In this document: in pieces, positions 50,484 to 62,144 of the stretch
Position numbering within the stretch: position 1 is the stretch's first letter
How the letters are laid out: the number at the start of each line of letters is the position of its first letter
Source: Flaccisagitta enflata
Lineage: Eukaryota; Chaetognatha; Sagittoidea; Aphragmophora
Direction: 5' to 3'
DNA length: 64,000 nt
Assembly (NCBI GenBank): GCA_965153355.1
Contig: OZ231128.1
Coordinates: 18,352,001 to 18,416,000 of the forward strand
Notes under the pieces: model-generated
The model's input: only the letters and a program-made list of their open reading frames with translations
The model's database searches: none
Told to the model about the DNA's origin: nothing
Made by a program: the position numbers and the translations under genes

Positions 50484-51058
50484 AGTTTGGAAACACTTAG
50501 GGTTGACGGTATGATTTCCCCCTCCTGTGCTCAAAACTCATGTACCTGATTGTTTTTGATTATTTTCATATATATACTAACTAGAACAGAAGAGAAAAAC
50601 AATCTTCATTCCAGTTAAGGGATGGCAAGTTTGGTTTGTCTATCACATCTAAAAGATGGTTATGGTAATAATGGTTGATTTTGGTCCTTTTTGTTTGCAT
50701 AATTAGGCTACTTCCCTTTTGAAATCTGACTAAAAATCGATGAGATTATGAAACCAGATGTCAAAAGCTAACCAGTGGTGCAATCGGCATGTTTCTATCA
50801 CTTTTTGGTAAAATTTGAGGGCATTTCAGAGATGGAATGGAAGGAGAAAGAAGAAATCCTACTTTTTCTGCCATTTTTGAAAGAACATGATGAACTTCAA
50901 ACTGATGGCATTTCTAAACGGTTTGATGCACAGAGACGAGATTGCGCTCAGATTGTAAATTTTTCAATATAGATTAAAATGCTCATAAATTTTGTTTATT
51001 TATCTTAACGAGAAGTCAAGATATCTCTCTTTAAAGGTGTTTCCAAACATATTTCCTA
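50484..51058 (+). mobile_element. 575-bp TIR element, copy A (no hairpin-element insertion)
   Basis: The ends GTTTGGAAACAC (left) and GTGTTTCCAAAC (right) are inverse. The same sequence occurs in reverse at 56162-59361, where a 2.6-kb hairpin-ended element splits it. The uninterrupted site here is GGAGAAAGAAGAAATCC (about 50841-50857). Non-coding. Confidence 0.75.
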
Positions 51059-51114
51059 GATAGTACCCAAGTGCACACCATGCTGAATGGGAAATCGAAT
51101 CAACAATATTCAAC

Positions 51115-52279
51115 TTACAGATGAAAGTGAAATACAAGAAGTTAACCCCCCAAAAGCTGTAGCACCCCCCCCTACAGCCTCAATCGTGAAATGAAGAAAG
51201 ACATATAAGGTAGGGAATGAAAGCTTATATCAATACAATTAGCCTCATCAGAGCGATTTTTGAATTTATTTCCAGTAAAAGATTATAGCAAAAAAAAACA
51301 GTAAAAAATTGCATTTTTAGCATTATGAAAAAAATGTTAATGTTAGCTAGTTTTTAAGCTGTAACTTTTCACTGGGATTGAAATTCCAAAATCGCTCTGA
51401 TGAGGCTAATTGTATTGATGTAAGCTTCCATTCCCTATCTTATATACCCTGTCATCAATTACGACTGCAACCAGCAGAACCTTTATTGTGCTTAGAGTAT
51501 TTGTTTTGAGAAATTCTGATTGGTGCTATCTGCAAGCACATAACCTACCATTTATTCCTGCAAAATTTCATAGCACTGGCTCAAGCGGTTTGGCCTACAC
51601 ATCATTTTGAGTGAAAATGAGGTCAGCACCAAGAAAGGCTTTGTAAAAAAATGCATGAGCAGACACATGTAACTTTAAATCAACCTTATTTCTAAACAAA
51701 TGAAGCTAAAATCGTCACTCTGGTCTTGAATGAAAGAAAATATGTCACAATTTATGAATTTTTAGAAATACTCATCAGATTGATGAATTTAATGTTGCAA
51801 AACAGTAGTTTCGTCTAATTTTGAAAGGTTTTCTTTGTTTTTTGTCAGATCGCTCTTCATTTTAGGCCAGATATTCTATAAAGTTAGCAAAAAAATCCAC
51901 AAGAATTCAAATAGTGTTCATTTGTGACCAATATGACCAAGAAAGCTCAACCTAAGCTAATATAAGAGAGATTTAACCATCAAAAACTGCCGAAAAAGGC
52001 TATTTTTGATCAAAATTACATCAAATTTCAAAATCATGTGGAAGCCAAACCACTAAAGCCAGAGATGTGGAATTTTGCATGAAAAAATGGTAGGTTATAT
52101 GCTTCAAGATGAAACAAATCTGAATCTTTCAAAAAGATTACTTTGGGCACAATAAAGGTTTTGCTGGTTGCAGTTGTATCTGATGACAGGGTACCTTTCT
52201 TCAATCAGCGGTTGCGGCTGTAGGGGGGGTGCTACAGTTTTTGGGGGGTTAACTTCTTGTATTTCACTTTCGTCCGTAA
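51115..52279. mobile_element. Foldback element (~1.16 kb)
   Basis: Terminal inverted repeats of ~65 bp: TTACAGATGAAAGTGAAATA...TTAACCCCCCAAAAGCTGTA at the left, the inverse at 52205-52279. A second internal inverted pair (GCCTCATCAGAGCGATTTT at about 51242, AAATCGCTCTGATGAGGCTA at about 51388) forms a nested hairpin. Non-coding. Confidence 0.65.
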
Positions 52280-52324
52280 AGAATAAACCATGGCAATTAA
52301 GTTTGGGGGCACCTTTTAAGAGAG

Positions 52325-52362
52325 ATATCTCAAATCAATGTTAAGGTGGCAGAAAAAAAAAG

Positions 52363-52394
<32 letters not shown>

Positions 52395-52395
52395 A
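52325..52395 (+). repeat. (AAAAAAAAG)n tract
   Basis: About six A8-9G units. Confidence 0.85.
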
Positions 52396-53009
52396 GGATT
52401 GTAATCTACGTCGAAAAAATCAACAATCTAACCGTCTCCGGAATACAGGGTGTCCCAGGTCAGTTGCAACATAAAGAATCGACATATCTCTGCTTCTAGG
52501 TCCTCAAATCAGTCTCTGAAAAAAAGACCTAAAGATTTTTCCATGCAAAATTTGACTATTCGTTTACAGACCACATTTCTCTGAGATACACAAGTGATTT
52601 CTGACCATATCTTTTTTACAGTTTTTTACTTTTTGCTGTACTTGGAAGTAGCTGTCTTTTACTGCCTGGCATTTTTGAACGAATTGAGCTAAAACCCTGA
52701 GATTGGTCTCAAATGGAAGATAATTCGTCATAGATTTTAGATCACCTAAAACAAAATTGACAATTTTCCAAAATTTTTAAAGATTTTCATTGATTTTTTC
52801 GTGATTTCCACTTTTGATTTTGACGATGTTAGACCCATATCATCAATAAACTTTTTAATTGTAGGAACGTTTGCGGGGCAGTAACTGGACTGAAGGGGAG
52901 AGAAATAAAGATGACTGTTTTTTTTTGACAAGGTGATTAAGTGAAAGAATTGTATGAAATATGTTTAATTCATGATTCTTATTATCAGGTATAACAAGGA
53001 AAGTGTCTC

Positions 53010-53440
53010 TAGGACAGCGAGCCTCCAAAGCCAACAATTTTTGTTTCAATGAGGGTCAAAATAGAAATATGAATCTAAGTAAAATTGAATAATTGCATCA
53101 AAAAAATCAGTGAAAAAGGTTGATCTTAGTGATATTTTGCATGATTCACATTCTAATACAAAAATCAACTTAATATGGCCAAGATTAATAAAGGAAACTT
53201 ATTGCAAATTTCTGAAAATTTCATTTTTGTTAACTGACAGGGGGGTGGTTGAAATTCTAAATTTGCATAGAAAATGAAAAAATGAAAAAATGAAAAACAT
53301 AGTTCTCTTCCAAATTTGATTACAGAGAGAACTTTGTTATTGACAATGCAAAATTTTGCTGCATTTAAGAGTCTTAGAATTTCAACCACAGAAAAAGAAA
53401 AAAAATGTAAGCAAAATTTCATAAAAACCTTGATTTTCTT
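53010..53440 (+). repeat. Dispersed ~430-bp repeat with MITE at 53247-53387
   Basis: Shares CAAAGCCA.CA.TTT...GGGTCAAAATAGAAA with 42686 and 62290. The internal 141-bp MITE starts GGTTGAAATTCTAA and ends TTAGAATTTCAACC. Confidence 0.6.
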
Positions 53441-53520
53441 GCCTTATTTATGTAATTTGCATATCTCAAGGTACCTATGAGGTCAGCTTATGACAAAGAT
53501 GTGCACACTAAGTGTTCCTA

Positions 53521-54418
53521 CAGCCGGAGACCCTTGAAAAGCTCAATTCTGAGCTTTTGCTTTTTTCGCGTTTTTTTCTTAATTTCCCACGACCATATAT
53601 CCTCATTGAGTGGGCTAATTTTTTTTCTGAGAGAATGTTTGGGCAACAGCTATGTGGTGGAGAAAAATTGGGGAGTAGGTATGGATTTTTATCACTTTTT
53701 TCGATTGGAGAAAAATTGAGAGGTGAAAATCGCGAACATGGCACCCTTTTTTTTTTTTTTCACTGATGGATAGATTTTGGGGCAAGGAATTCATTTAGAT
53801 TGTCAAATTCTTTACAAGTCTTCAAGATATAGGCCAAAATAAATAGATTAATAAAAAAAAGCTCAGAATTAAGCTTTTTGAGCCTTTTGCTGGATAACCA
53901 ACTCAAAAAGCTTTTTTAAAAGCTCAAAGTTGAGCTTTTCAAGACAGAATCTTTAATGACTTAGAGCGACAGTCAGTCTTGAAAAGCTCAACTTTGAGCT
54001 TTTGAAAAGCTCAGAAATGAGCTTTTTGAGTTGGTTATCCAGCCAAAAGCTCAAAAAGCTTAATTCTGAGCTTTTCTTTATCAATTTATTTATTTTGGCC
54101 TATTTCTTGAAGACTTGTAGGAGATTTTACAAACTAAATGAATTCCTTGCCCCAAAATCTATCCCTGAGTGAAAAATGAAAAAAATCGAAAGGTGCCAAG
54201 TTCGCGATTTCCACCTCTCAATTTTTCTCCAAACCAAAAAAATGATAAAAATCCATACCTTCACCCCAATTTTTCTCTACCACATAGCTGTTGCCCGAAC
54301 ATTCTCTCAGAAAAAAAAATTAGCCCACTCAATGAGGATGTATGGTCATAGGAAATTAAGAAAAAAACGCAAAAAAAGCAAAAGCTCAGAATTGAGCTTT
54401 TCAAGGGTCTCCGGCTGT
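53521..54418. repeat. ~0.9-kb near-perfect palindrome of AAAAGCTCA modules
   Basis: The left arm from ACAGCCGGAGACCCTTGAAA is repeated in inverse up to 54418, and matches for most of ~430 bp on each side, with ~40 bp of spacer near 53960. The arms are themselves full of small palindromes (AAAAGCTCAATTCTGAGCTT and variants), six or more in all. It would extrude a very large hairpin in DNA or RNA. Frames on the two arms mirror each other and are not genes. Confidence 0.8.
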
Positions 54419-54725
54419 CCTAGAGACAATTTGCTCAAAAAAAGTATTTGTAGTTCTTTACTTGTTCAACTAATAATGCAAAAACTGGTTTGAAACACTA
54501 ATTTCTACCTTCAAAAATTAACCGTCCTAGAGCAAGTATGTCTCCTTTCAGTGATAAAAATCCACTTACTTTCAGGGGTGTTATTTTCTCTAAAACTATC
54601 CTAAAAAACGCTAACGATGTAACAAGACACCCTTACCAAAAGTTAGAAAAATGCATCAAAATTACAGGTAACACTGATGTTAACAGTTTGTTGTTTGTGA
54701 TACTCCTAATCAGACATACATTCTT

Positions 54726-54920
54726 GGTTGCGTGCCTGCAACTTTATAACCCACTATGCCAATCCATCTGTCAGTAACACTTAACTTTTTTGGCGTTAAA
54801 GGGCATTTTTCATATTATTGCTCCTGCTCAAATGCTTGGTTAATATTTCTAATCACTGCCCCTGCCCACCCGCATGTGACTTTGGTAGCCATGTATCGCA
54901 CCTCTATAATTGGCCGTGTT
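54726..54920 (-). mobile_element. Hairpin-ended element, copy 15 (decayed)
   Basis: The terminal hairpin AGTTGCAGGCACGCAACC is at 54726-54743 (- strand), and the 5' box GTCACATGCGGGTGGGCAGG lies near 54874. The stem of the hairpin is kept by paired differences (TTGCAGGC / GCACGCAA) even though the ends have decayed. Confidence 0.5.
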
Positions 54921-55019
54921 TGTCTGTCTGTCCATCCACCTGTTTGTCTGTCTGTTGGTTACAAATTCATCAATATCATGAAATAATTTTAATATAAGTG
55001 CATCTACATAATCATTATC

Positions 55020-55229
55020 ATCATTATTGTTGATGTCATCATCATCATAATTGTTGATGTCATCATCAACATAATCATTATTGTCATTATTTTTGTCATG
55101 CTCTTTCTCATCAACACATTCAACAGCCTAGTCATGACTGTTTTTATTAGCCTTGTCATCATCATCATTATTGTTGGACATTTTATTTTTTTGTCTATTT
55201 TATCATTTTGTTTGTCGGTTTGTCTGTCT

Positions 55230-55293
<64 letters not shown>

Positions 55294-55310
55294 CAAAATT
55301 TCATGTAACT
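55020..55310 (+). repeat. CATCAT/ATTGTTG tract and (CT)n
   Basis: Degenerate ATCATCATTATTGTTGATGTC words to 55170, then (CT)n at 55231-55291. Short I/M- and S/L-rich frames are artefacts. Confidence 0.85.
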
Positions 55311-56439
55311 CTGAAAGGTTAAGAAAATGACTATCTGAAAAGCATCCATGCACTATTGCGGCTTTAGTGAAATTTTGAAGTTATAAGTTAGGTGGGTGTC
55401 CTGGCATGTTCAATGTTCATTTTATGTAGATACCCCGCATATTTCAAGTCAAATTTCCGAAGCCTAAAGGGTTTCAAGTGGTTTAAAAGTTGCATCCAAA
55501 AAAGTGACAGACTCGCAAGAATGGAACTGAAGGCAATAGAGTGCGAAATATGTTAAAGAATTAGTTAAAATATGCATTATGAGGTATCAATCGAAAGCCC
55601 TTGATATTTTGCATCGATTGATACCAGCGACTGAGGTTTTGGAGGAAAACAAAATTTTCCTCATACTTTCAAAGCAATTACCTTTCATTTGAGACCAATC
55701 CCAGGTTTATAGATCAATTTGTCAAATATTGCCAGACAGTTAAAGTCAACAAAAAGTTTCCTCTAAACGTTACCACTCATTTGATGTTTTTCCGACCCGC
55801 AATTATCCATTAAAATTGGTATGACAAATAGTGCAAATCTTGATCTTCAATCTTCATAGATCGCTGTTCAGAAATTGATTTGAGTTTCTAGAAATAGAGA
55901 TATCTCGATTTTTTATGTCGCTAACTGACTTGCTCAGCGCAATCTCATATATGTAAAGTGCATTCCGAGCAAACCTGACTAAACCTGGAGGATACGTCCT
56001 TGTTACCTAAATTTTATTTCTCTAGCTTCATTTTAAGTATCTAATTAATTAAAGGGTGCAAAATTCCTTGAACATATTTGGAGATTAAAAAACATAATTC
56101 ATCAAATCATAGACCATAAAGACGTCATTCTAGTGTTCTAACCTACTATCTAGAAGATATGTTTGGAAGCACCTTTCAAGAGAGATATCTCAACTTCATG
56201 TTGAGATGAATAGGCAAAATTTATAAGCATTTAAATCCACGCCAAAAATTCTACAATCTGAGTGCAATCTCGTCTCTGTGGGTCAAACCATTAAGAAATG
56301 CCATTAGTTTGAACTCGATCATCTATTTTCAAAAATGGAAAAAAATAAGGATTTGTTTTTAGTTGCGTGCACGCGACTCTACACCTTGGTCTGTCAGTCG
56401 GTCCGTCGGTCCGTCGGTCACATTTTTGAAATTATGACT

Positions 56440-56712
56440 TTTTAAGGTTTTTTAAGGTATTTAAAGGTACTCTAGGGTATTTCTGGGTACTTTAGGGTAC
56501 TTCAGGGTACTTAAGGGTATTTAAGTTATTTTAGGTACTTAAGGTGTTTTAGGGTACTTTCAGATATTTTCGGGAACTTTTGGGTATTTTGGAGTATTTT
56601 TGAGTATGTATGGGTATTTTTAAGTGTTTTTGGGTATTTTTGGGTATTTTTTGGGTATTTTTGGGTATCATTGGGTATTTTTGGGTATTTTGGGTATTTT
56701 GGGTATTTTGTC
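56440..56712 (+). repeat. GGGTATTTTT minisatellite
   Basis: About 25 units of ~10 bp (GGGTA(C/T)TTT.), in the core of the hairpin-ended element. Confidence 0.85.
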
Positions 56713-56804
56713 AACTTTTTATTGGACACTCGTTATTGGTTCAGAATGTAACTTTTTTTGGGACAGACGTTATGTAGTATGAAGTTGTAGTATTGTAGTA
56801 TTAT

Positions 56805-58920
56805 ACTTAAGTAAGTATGTATGTAAGTATGTAAGTAGGTAAGTATGTAAGTATGTGAGTATGTAGGTAAGTATGTAAGTATAAGTATGTAAGTAAGTAT
56901 GTAAGTATGTAAGTAAGTATGTAAGTATGTAAGTAAGTATGTAAGTATGTAAGTATGTAAGTATGTAAGTATGTAAGTATGTAAGTATGTAAGTACATAA
57001 GTATGTAAGTATGTAGGTAAGTATGTAAGTATGTAGGTAAGTATGTAAGTATGTATGTAAGTATGTAAGTATGTAAGTATGTAAGTATGTGAGTATGTAG
57101 GTAAGTATGTAAGTATGTAAGTATGTAAGTAAGTATGTAAGTAAGTATGTAAGTAAGTATGTAAGTATGTAAGTAAGGATGTATGTAAGTATGTAAGTAT
57201 GTAAGAATGTAAGTATGTGAGTATGTAGGTAAGTATGTAAGTATGTAAGTAAGTATGTAAGTATGTAGGTATGTAAGTATGTAAGTATGTAAATACGTAA
57301 GTAAGTATGTAAGTAAGTAAGCATGTAAGTATGTAAGTATGTAAGTATGTGAGTATGTAGGAAAGTATGTATGTATGTAAGTAAGTATGTAAGTATGTAA
57401 GTATGTAAGTATGTAAGTATGTAGGTAAGTATGTAAGTATGTTGGTAAGTATGTAAGTATGTATGTAAGTATGTAAGTATGTAAGTATGTAAGTATGTAA
57501 GTATGTAGGTATGTAAGTATGTAAGTAAGTATGTATGTAAGTATGTAAGTATGTAAGTATGTAAGTATGTAGGTATGTAAGTAAGTATGTATGTAAGTAT
57601 GTAAGTATGTAAGTATGTAAGTATGTAGGTAAGTATGTAAGTGTCTAGGTAAGTATGTAAGTAAGTGATTATGTATGTAAGTATGTAAGTAGGTAAGTAT
57701 GTAAGTATGTGAGTATGTATGTAAGTATGTATGTAAGTATGTAAGTATATAGGTATATAAGTATGTAAGTAAGTATGTAAGTATGTAATTAAGTATGTAA
57801 GTATGTAAGTATGTAAGTAAGTAAGTATGTAAGTAAGTATGTAAGTATGTAAGTATGTAAGTATGTGAGTATGTAGGTAAGTAAGTATGAAAGTATGTAA
57901 GTATGTAAGTATGTAAGTAAGTATGTATGTAAGTAGGTAAGTGTGTAAGTATGTGAGTATGTAGGTAAGTATGTATGTATGTAAGTAAGTATGTAGGTAT
58001 GTAAGTAAGTATGCAAGCAAGTATGTAAGTATGTATGTATGTAAATATGTAAGTAAGTATGTAAGTATGTAAGTATGTATGTATGTATGTAAGTATGTAA
58101 GTATGTATGTATGTATGTATGTAAGTATGTAAGTATGTATGTATGTACGTATGTATGTATGTATGTACGTATGTATGTATGTATGTACATATGTATGTAA
58201 GTATATAAGTATGTAAGTAAGTATGTAAGTATGTAAGTATGTATGTAAGTAAGTATGTATGTAAGTATGTACTACGCGAATAAAAAAAAAAGCCGCACTT
58301 TTAAATGACAACTTATCATACTAAATTTCAAAATAATTAAACAAAATGTTAGACCATTTTGAAGATCTCAAAAAGATCTTTCATTTGGCTCCAATCTGGT
58401 ATTTCTAGCTTTATTCGTTTAGAAATGGCATTAAAAAGAGTAAAAACATTGCCATTTTCAGTTTTGCAATCCTATTGAAAAATGAGCATTTCTGCAAAAG
58501 AGTGGTTCACTTTGGCAAGCTCTATCTCCTAAACGGTTTGAGATACAGACCTGGGGTTGGTCTAGAATGAAAGAAAATTCAAAAATCTTTAAAATCAGTT
58601 GAACAAAAAAAGTTTAAATTGATTTTTTGTGTCTCTTCTACTCAGCTAAAAAAGGGTGCGGCTTTTTTTTTGATTCGCGTAGTAAGTATGTATGTAAGTA
58701 AGTATGTATGTATGTAAGTATGTAGTATGTATGTAAGTATGTAAGTAAATATGTAAGTATGTATGCATGTAAGTATGTAATTAGGTAAGTATGTATGCAT
58801 GTAAGTATGTAAGTATGTAAGTATGTAAGTATGTAAGTAAGTATGTAGTATGTAAGTAAGTATGTAAGTAAGTATGTAGTATGTAAGTATGTAGTAAGTA
58901 TGTAGTATGTTAAGTATGTC
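56805..58920 (+). repeat. GTAAGTAT array (U1-consensus-like), split by a MITE
   Basis: Units TAAGTATG/AAGTATGT of 4 or 8 bp, with GTAG, GTAT and GTGA variants, fill 56805-58270 and resume at 58683-58920. The sense strand reads GTAAGTAT repeatedly. The 513-codon - strand frame of YLHTYILT repeats is its translation and not a gene. It lies in intron 1 of gene 2, in the sense orientation of that gene. Confidence 0.92.
58272..58682. mobile_element. 411-bp TA-flanked MITE inside the GTAAGTAT array
   Basis: The ends CTACGCGAATAAAAAAAAAA (left, then GCCGCAC) and GTGCGGC...GATTCGCGTAG (right) are inverse, with TA on both sides and array sequence resuming exactly. Non-coding. Confidence 0.85.
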
Positions 58921-59553
58921 GTATGAAGTTATGTAGTTGTGTGTAGTATGAAGTTGTGTAGTTTTGTGTAACTTAGCACGCGACTGTTGGCCTGTTGGGC
59001 TTGTTTTCTCCTACCTTTCCATCTTTGAAATGCTCCCAAATCTTAACAAAAAATGATAAAAACATGCGGATTGCACCACTGGTTAGCTCTTGAGATCTAG
59101 TTTTATAATCTCCTGGATTTAAGTCAGCTTTCAGAGGGGAAGTAACCCAAATTTGCAGCCAAAATGACCAAAATATACCATTTCTACCACAACCACCTCT
59201 TAGTTGCAATAAACAAACCAAACTTGTGGTTCCTAAATTGTATTGAAGATTGTTTTTCTCTTTTGATCTAGTTAGTGTGGATATGAAAAAAAAACATTCA
59301 GGTATAAGAGTTTTTAGTGCATAAAGGGGAAAACATACCATAAACCCTAAGTGCTTCCAAATTGTTTTCTTAGTACACCCTTAGATTCAGCAGAAATTTT
59401 TATATTTTTTGAAAACAAATCAGCTTAATCAGACAATTCTAAAAGGTTTTACTGCTCTTTTAAGTTTCCTAGGACTATTGTCTAGACGCTAGACGCTAGA
59501 CGCTAACATCTTTACTATTACACGGCAACTATTTGTTTCTTCTAATTCTCCAG

Positions 59554-60674
59554 TTCCAACTTCGGAGACAGAACCTGATCCCATCGATGAGCCGAACTGG
59601 AAGACCTACCTTGGTCTCCTTGCGAGTCTGCCTTTCCTGATCGCGGTCGGCTTGAAGATTTATGGTCTTGTCAATCAAGTGGTCGACATCATCACTGACA
59701 TAATGCTGTCAAGTCAGTATTACCTCGGCAGCGAGGAGTTAAGTACCCCACCTTGTTCAACTAGTTACAACCATACAGGCATTCCATACTATGTCTTCCT
59801 CTCATTGAATAGCACAACCGGTTTTAGGGAAATCAGGAGAAATATTACAGATCCAGGATCGGCCTTTTCCCGACCTGCCGAACCTGCTTGGTTCATGCTA
59901 ACAATCTTGTTTATTACCATACCTCAGATCTTGAGAATTTATACGTTGAGTTGCGAGGATTTGATCAAGAGGTATCTCTGTGGCTTGAAATTTCCATTTC
60001 TCAATCAGAATTCGAAAGCCCCAGGCTTTTTACGTTTTATCTTACTTGTTATCATCAAGCTACTGTTTCTTCCTTTCATGCCAGTTTTGATCATTTTAGA
60101 ACAAGCATCTGCGCTGCCAGTGTTGTTCCAGATTGAGTACTTCAAGAAAACCTCAATGCCCGAGGTTCCTGTATCAGAAAAGTTGAAGCGCACTTTTGTT
60201 AGTATCGTACAGGTCATGTTTAATGTCTTGAGGAAAGTGTTTTCATCCGGTGGAACGGAATCAAAAAGCAAAGCACACGATGCAGAGGAAGTCGAAAAGA
60301 AGATAGAAGAGATGATCAAGGATCCTTCTTACATACAATCAGAATGCTGCAGATATTTTGTCAAATTGTCAGATCTGTCCGAGTCTAAGTTTTACGAATC
60401 ATTTATTGAAGCAGGGCCGCAGACGATTTTGCAATTGATGATCTATCTTCAACTAGGGTTGCCTATGAGTATGTTTCGTTTTCTGGCTATTTTAACATCA
60501 ATTTCTACCTTAGCCCAAACTGTAGTTACGTATTACAACTCCGCTATGAAAAAAAATCCCGCCAGAAGAGAGCTCACCATGATTGGCCAACTTGCTATTG
60601 TGGCTACCAAAACCCCTGCAATGATTTCAAGATGCCTTGTCTTATCCGTGTTTTTCACGACAGAAAAACTCAAG
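59554..60674 (+). CDS. XK-related gene, exon 2 (transmembrane core)
   Basis: The acceptor is AATTCTCCAG and the donor is CTCAAG|GTAGGT. It encodes residues 19-392. Hydrophobic segments: ~36-60 (YLGLLASLPFLIAVGLKIYG), ~130-147 (WFMLTILFITIPQILRIY), ~177-212 (LRFILLVIIKLLFLPFMPVL), ~304-345 and ~360-387. Three N-glycosylation sequons (NHT, NST, NIT) fall in the loop between the first two, placing that loop outside. EAGPQTILQLMIYLQ (304-318) matches the conserved E.APQLxLQL signature of the XK/CED-8 family, several of which are phospholipid scramblases activated in dying cells. A cytosolic charged stretch (~248-280) precedes it. Ends in phase 0. Confidence 0.85.
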
Positions 60675-60811
60675 GTAGGTTGATGGTCATTAACTGGTTC
60701 TCTAGATTTTTTTCCATTTGTGTTTCTTATTTAGTTCGCGAACTAATTCTTACAGGATCAAACATATGATTCCAGTACTTTTAAACACTTCCCACTCCGC
60801 TTTATCTACAG

Positions 60812-61921
60812 GGGAAAATTTTGGGATTTGTCATAATATCATTTGTGACAATATTGTATGCAATACTGGAATACTCACACATGGAACCCTCATATACTTT
60901 GGCTTACAGACAAAATGTATCTACTTCTAGTTTATGGATAAGGCTCTTGACCCGTGGCTATATAGCAAATTTTACACTGCTTGATTTCCGTACCACAAAA
61001 TTTTCCCTCACGGATAACAAGTGGCTTGATGAATCAGATAATGTACATATCAACAGCCGAAAATGTTTCTCGCAACAAATTTGGTACTACAGTTTAGCTC
61101 TCATCATGAATTTTGTGATGGTGTTTTCGTGGTACCATATCGAGAGACCCCTAGGATATTTTGAGTGCGTTGGGGAGAATGGACCATTTGTTGCCATCGT
61201 GCTCTCAGGAGCTCCTCTGTCATTGCTCCTAACCATTATGTTAGATTCTGCGAGAAATCACAGCGTGTTTTCCAGCCTTAGCCTTTCAGCGCTGGAGGCA
61301 GTTCACAAACAACTGAAAAGCTATGTGCACAAGAAAGATTACTCCTCATTTAAGTCAGTTTTAAGCGTGTTTACTGACTCAGACATAGATAGGTTACTGC
61401 GAGTGAAAAGTGAAGAAAAAAACAACCGCTATGATGTCATCGATCATATTTGCGAGAAAGGGAAAAAGCAGCAAGGAGAAAAGGAGAAATTGATAGGTAT
61501 CATTTTAAAGCTGGTCGCAGTTTGGCGATCACCAGTTCCGTCTAGCGCTAGTAATGAACTTGCCAAAGCCCTTTCTAAATTAGGAGAAGGAGAAAGAGCT
61601 AAGAAGGATAGCAGCTGGAGCTTTATTCTTTCACTTGTTTTTGATGACATGAACTTCGACTTGGACCCTGAATTTCCACTAAATTTCTACGGGAGGCTTG
61701 AGAATGATGAAGTTAAGGAAGCGTTCCTCCAAATTGAGTTTGCTAGCAAGAAATTCAGATCGGGTCGCATAACAAGCTCGGTGAAGGATTACATTTTGTC
61801 AACCAATTGGAGTTCATCTGCAGCCATGAAGCACAAGTTCACGTCGCCAAGAGCTTTGTTTGTTTCCACTGGAAAATATGATGTGTCAAAAATACCAGAG
61901 TTGCTTGATGCCGAAAGTCAG
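60812..61921 (+). CDS. XK-related gene, exon 3 (TM end and long cytosolic tail)
   Basis: The acceptor is TTATCTACAG and the donor is AGTCAG|GTAATA; phase is 0 on both sides. It encodes residues 393-762. Further membrane segments: GKILGFVIISFVTILYAILE (393-412), WYYSLALIMNFVMVFSWYHI (~484-503), FVAIVLSGAPLSLLLTIMLD (~518-537). The remaining ~220 residues are soluble, with helical basic stretches (KQLKSYVHKKDYSSFKSVLS; CEKGKKQQGEKEKLIGIILK) and no caspase-type or other motif that I can name. XK-related proteins are usually ~370-700 residues with short tails, so this tail is unusual. Confidence 0.85.
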
Positions 61922-62144
61922 GTAATAAGGGTACCATGGAGCTTTTTATACTGATTTGTAGATTGACAGTGATATCCATTTTCGCCACATGTTAAAAACA
62001 ACTTAATAACCCCCCCCCCCCAAAAAAAAAACATTATAGATTGTATATTCATATTGCTGCAACTTTTCCATATATGCCCATATAGGACAGAAAATTTATG
62101 AAGGAAAATGAAGTGTTTCACAATACTTTTTGCATCATTTTCAG

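Larger units (their letters stand above)
52441..55960. repeat. Inverted pair of ~280-bp repeats enclosing nested elements
   Basis: CAGGTCAGTTGCAACATAAA...GGTCTCAAATGGAA (about 52456-52725) is repeated in inverse at about 55690-55940 with ~75% identity. Between them are a dispersed repeat (53010-53440), the 0.9-kb palindrome, a decayed hairpin-family copy (54726-54920) and (CT)n at 55231-55291. It could be one large TIR element or two opposed copies of a smaller one. Confidence 0.5.
56361..59004 (-). mobile_element. Hairpin-ended element, copy 16, 2.6 kb with two tandem cores
   Basis: On the - strand it begins ACAAGCCCAACAGGCCAACA, AGTCGCGTGC and ends in the hairpin AGTCGCGTGCACGCAACT (56361-56378) plus AAAAAC. 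The core contains a GGGTATTTTT minisatellite (about 56460-56710) and the GTAAGTAT array (56805-58270 and 58685-58920). Comparison with the empty site in copy A fixes both ends to within a few bases and shows no long target duplication. Confidence 0.75.
56162..59361 (-). mobile_element. 575-bp TIR element, copy B, split by a hairpin-ended element
   Basis: 56162-56360 and 59005-59361 together match copy A (50484-51058) in reverse, with the ends TTTGGAAGCACC and GTGCTTCCAAA. The match breaks at the point where the hairpin-ended element (56361-59004) begins and ends, and nothing of copy A is lost except a few bases. Confidence 0.75.

Noticed and set aside
56770-58311. 513-codon open frame on the - strand (YLHTYILT repeats)
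   Set aside because: It is the translation of the GTAAGTAT/ACATACTT array; the same array stays open in other frames and there is no start context or domain.
50484-59361. One giant 8.9-kb foldback element filling intron 1 of gene 2
   Set aside because: The inner matches show two opposed copies of a 575-bp element, one split by a hairpin-ended insertion, which explains the symmetry more simply.
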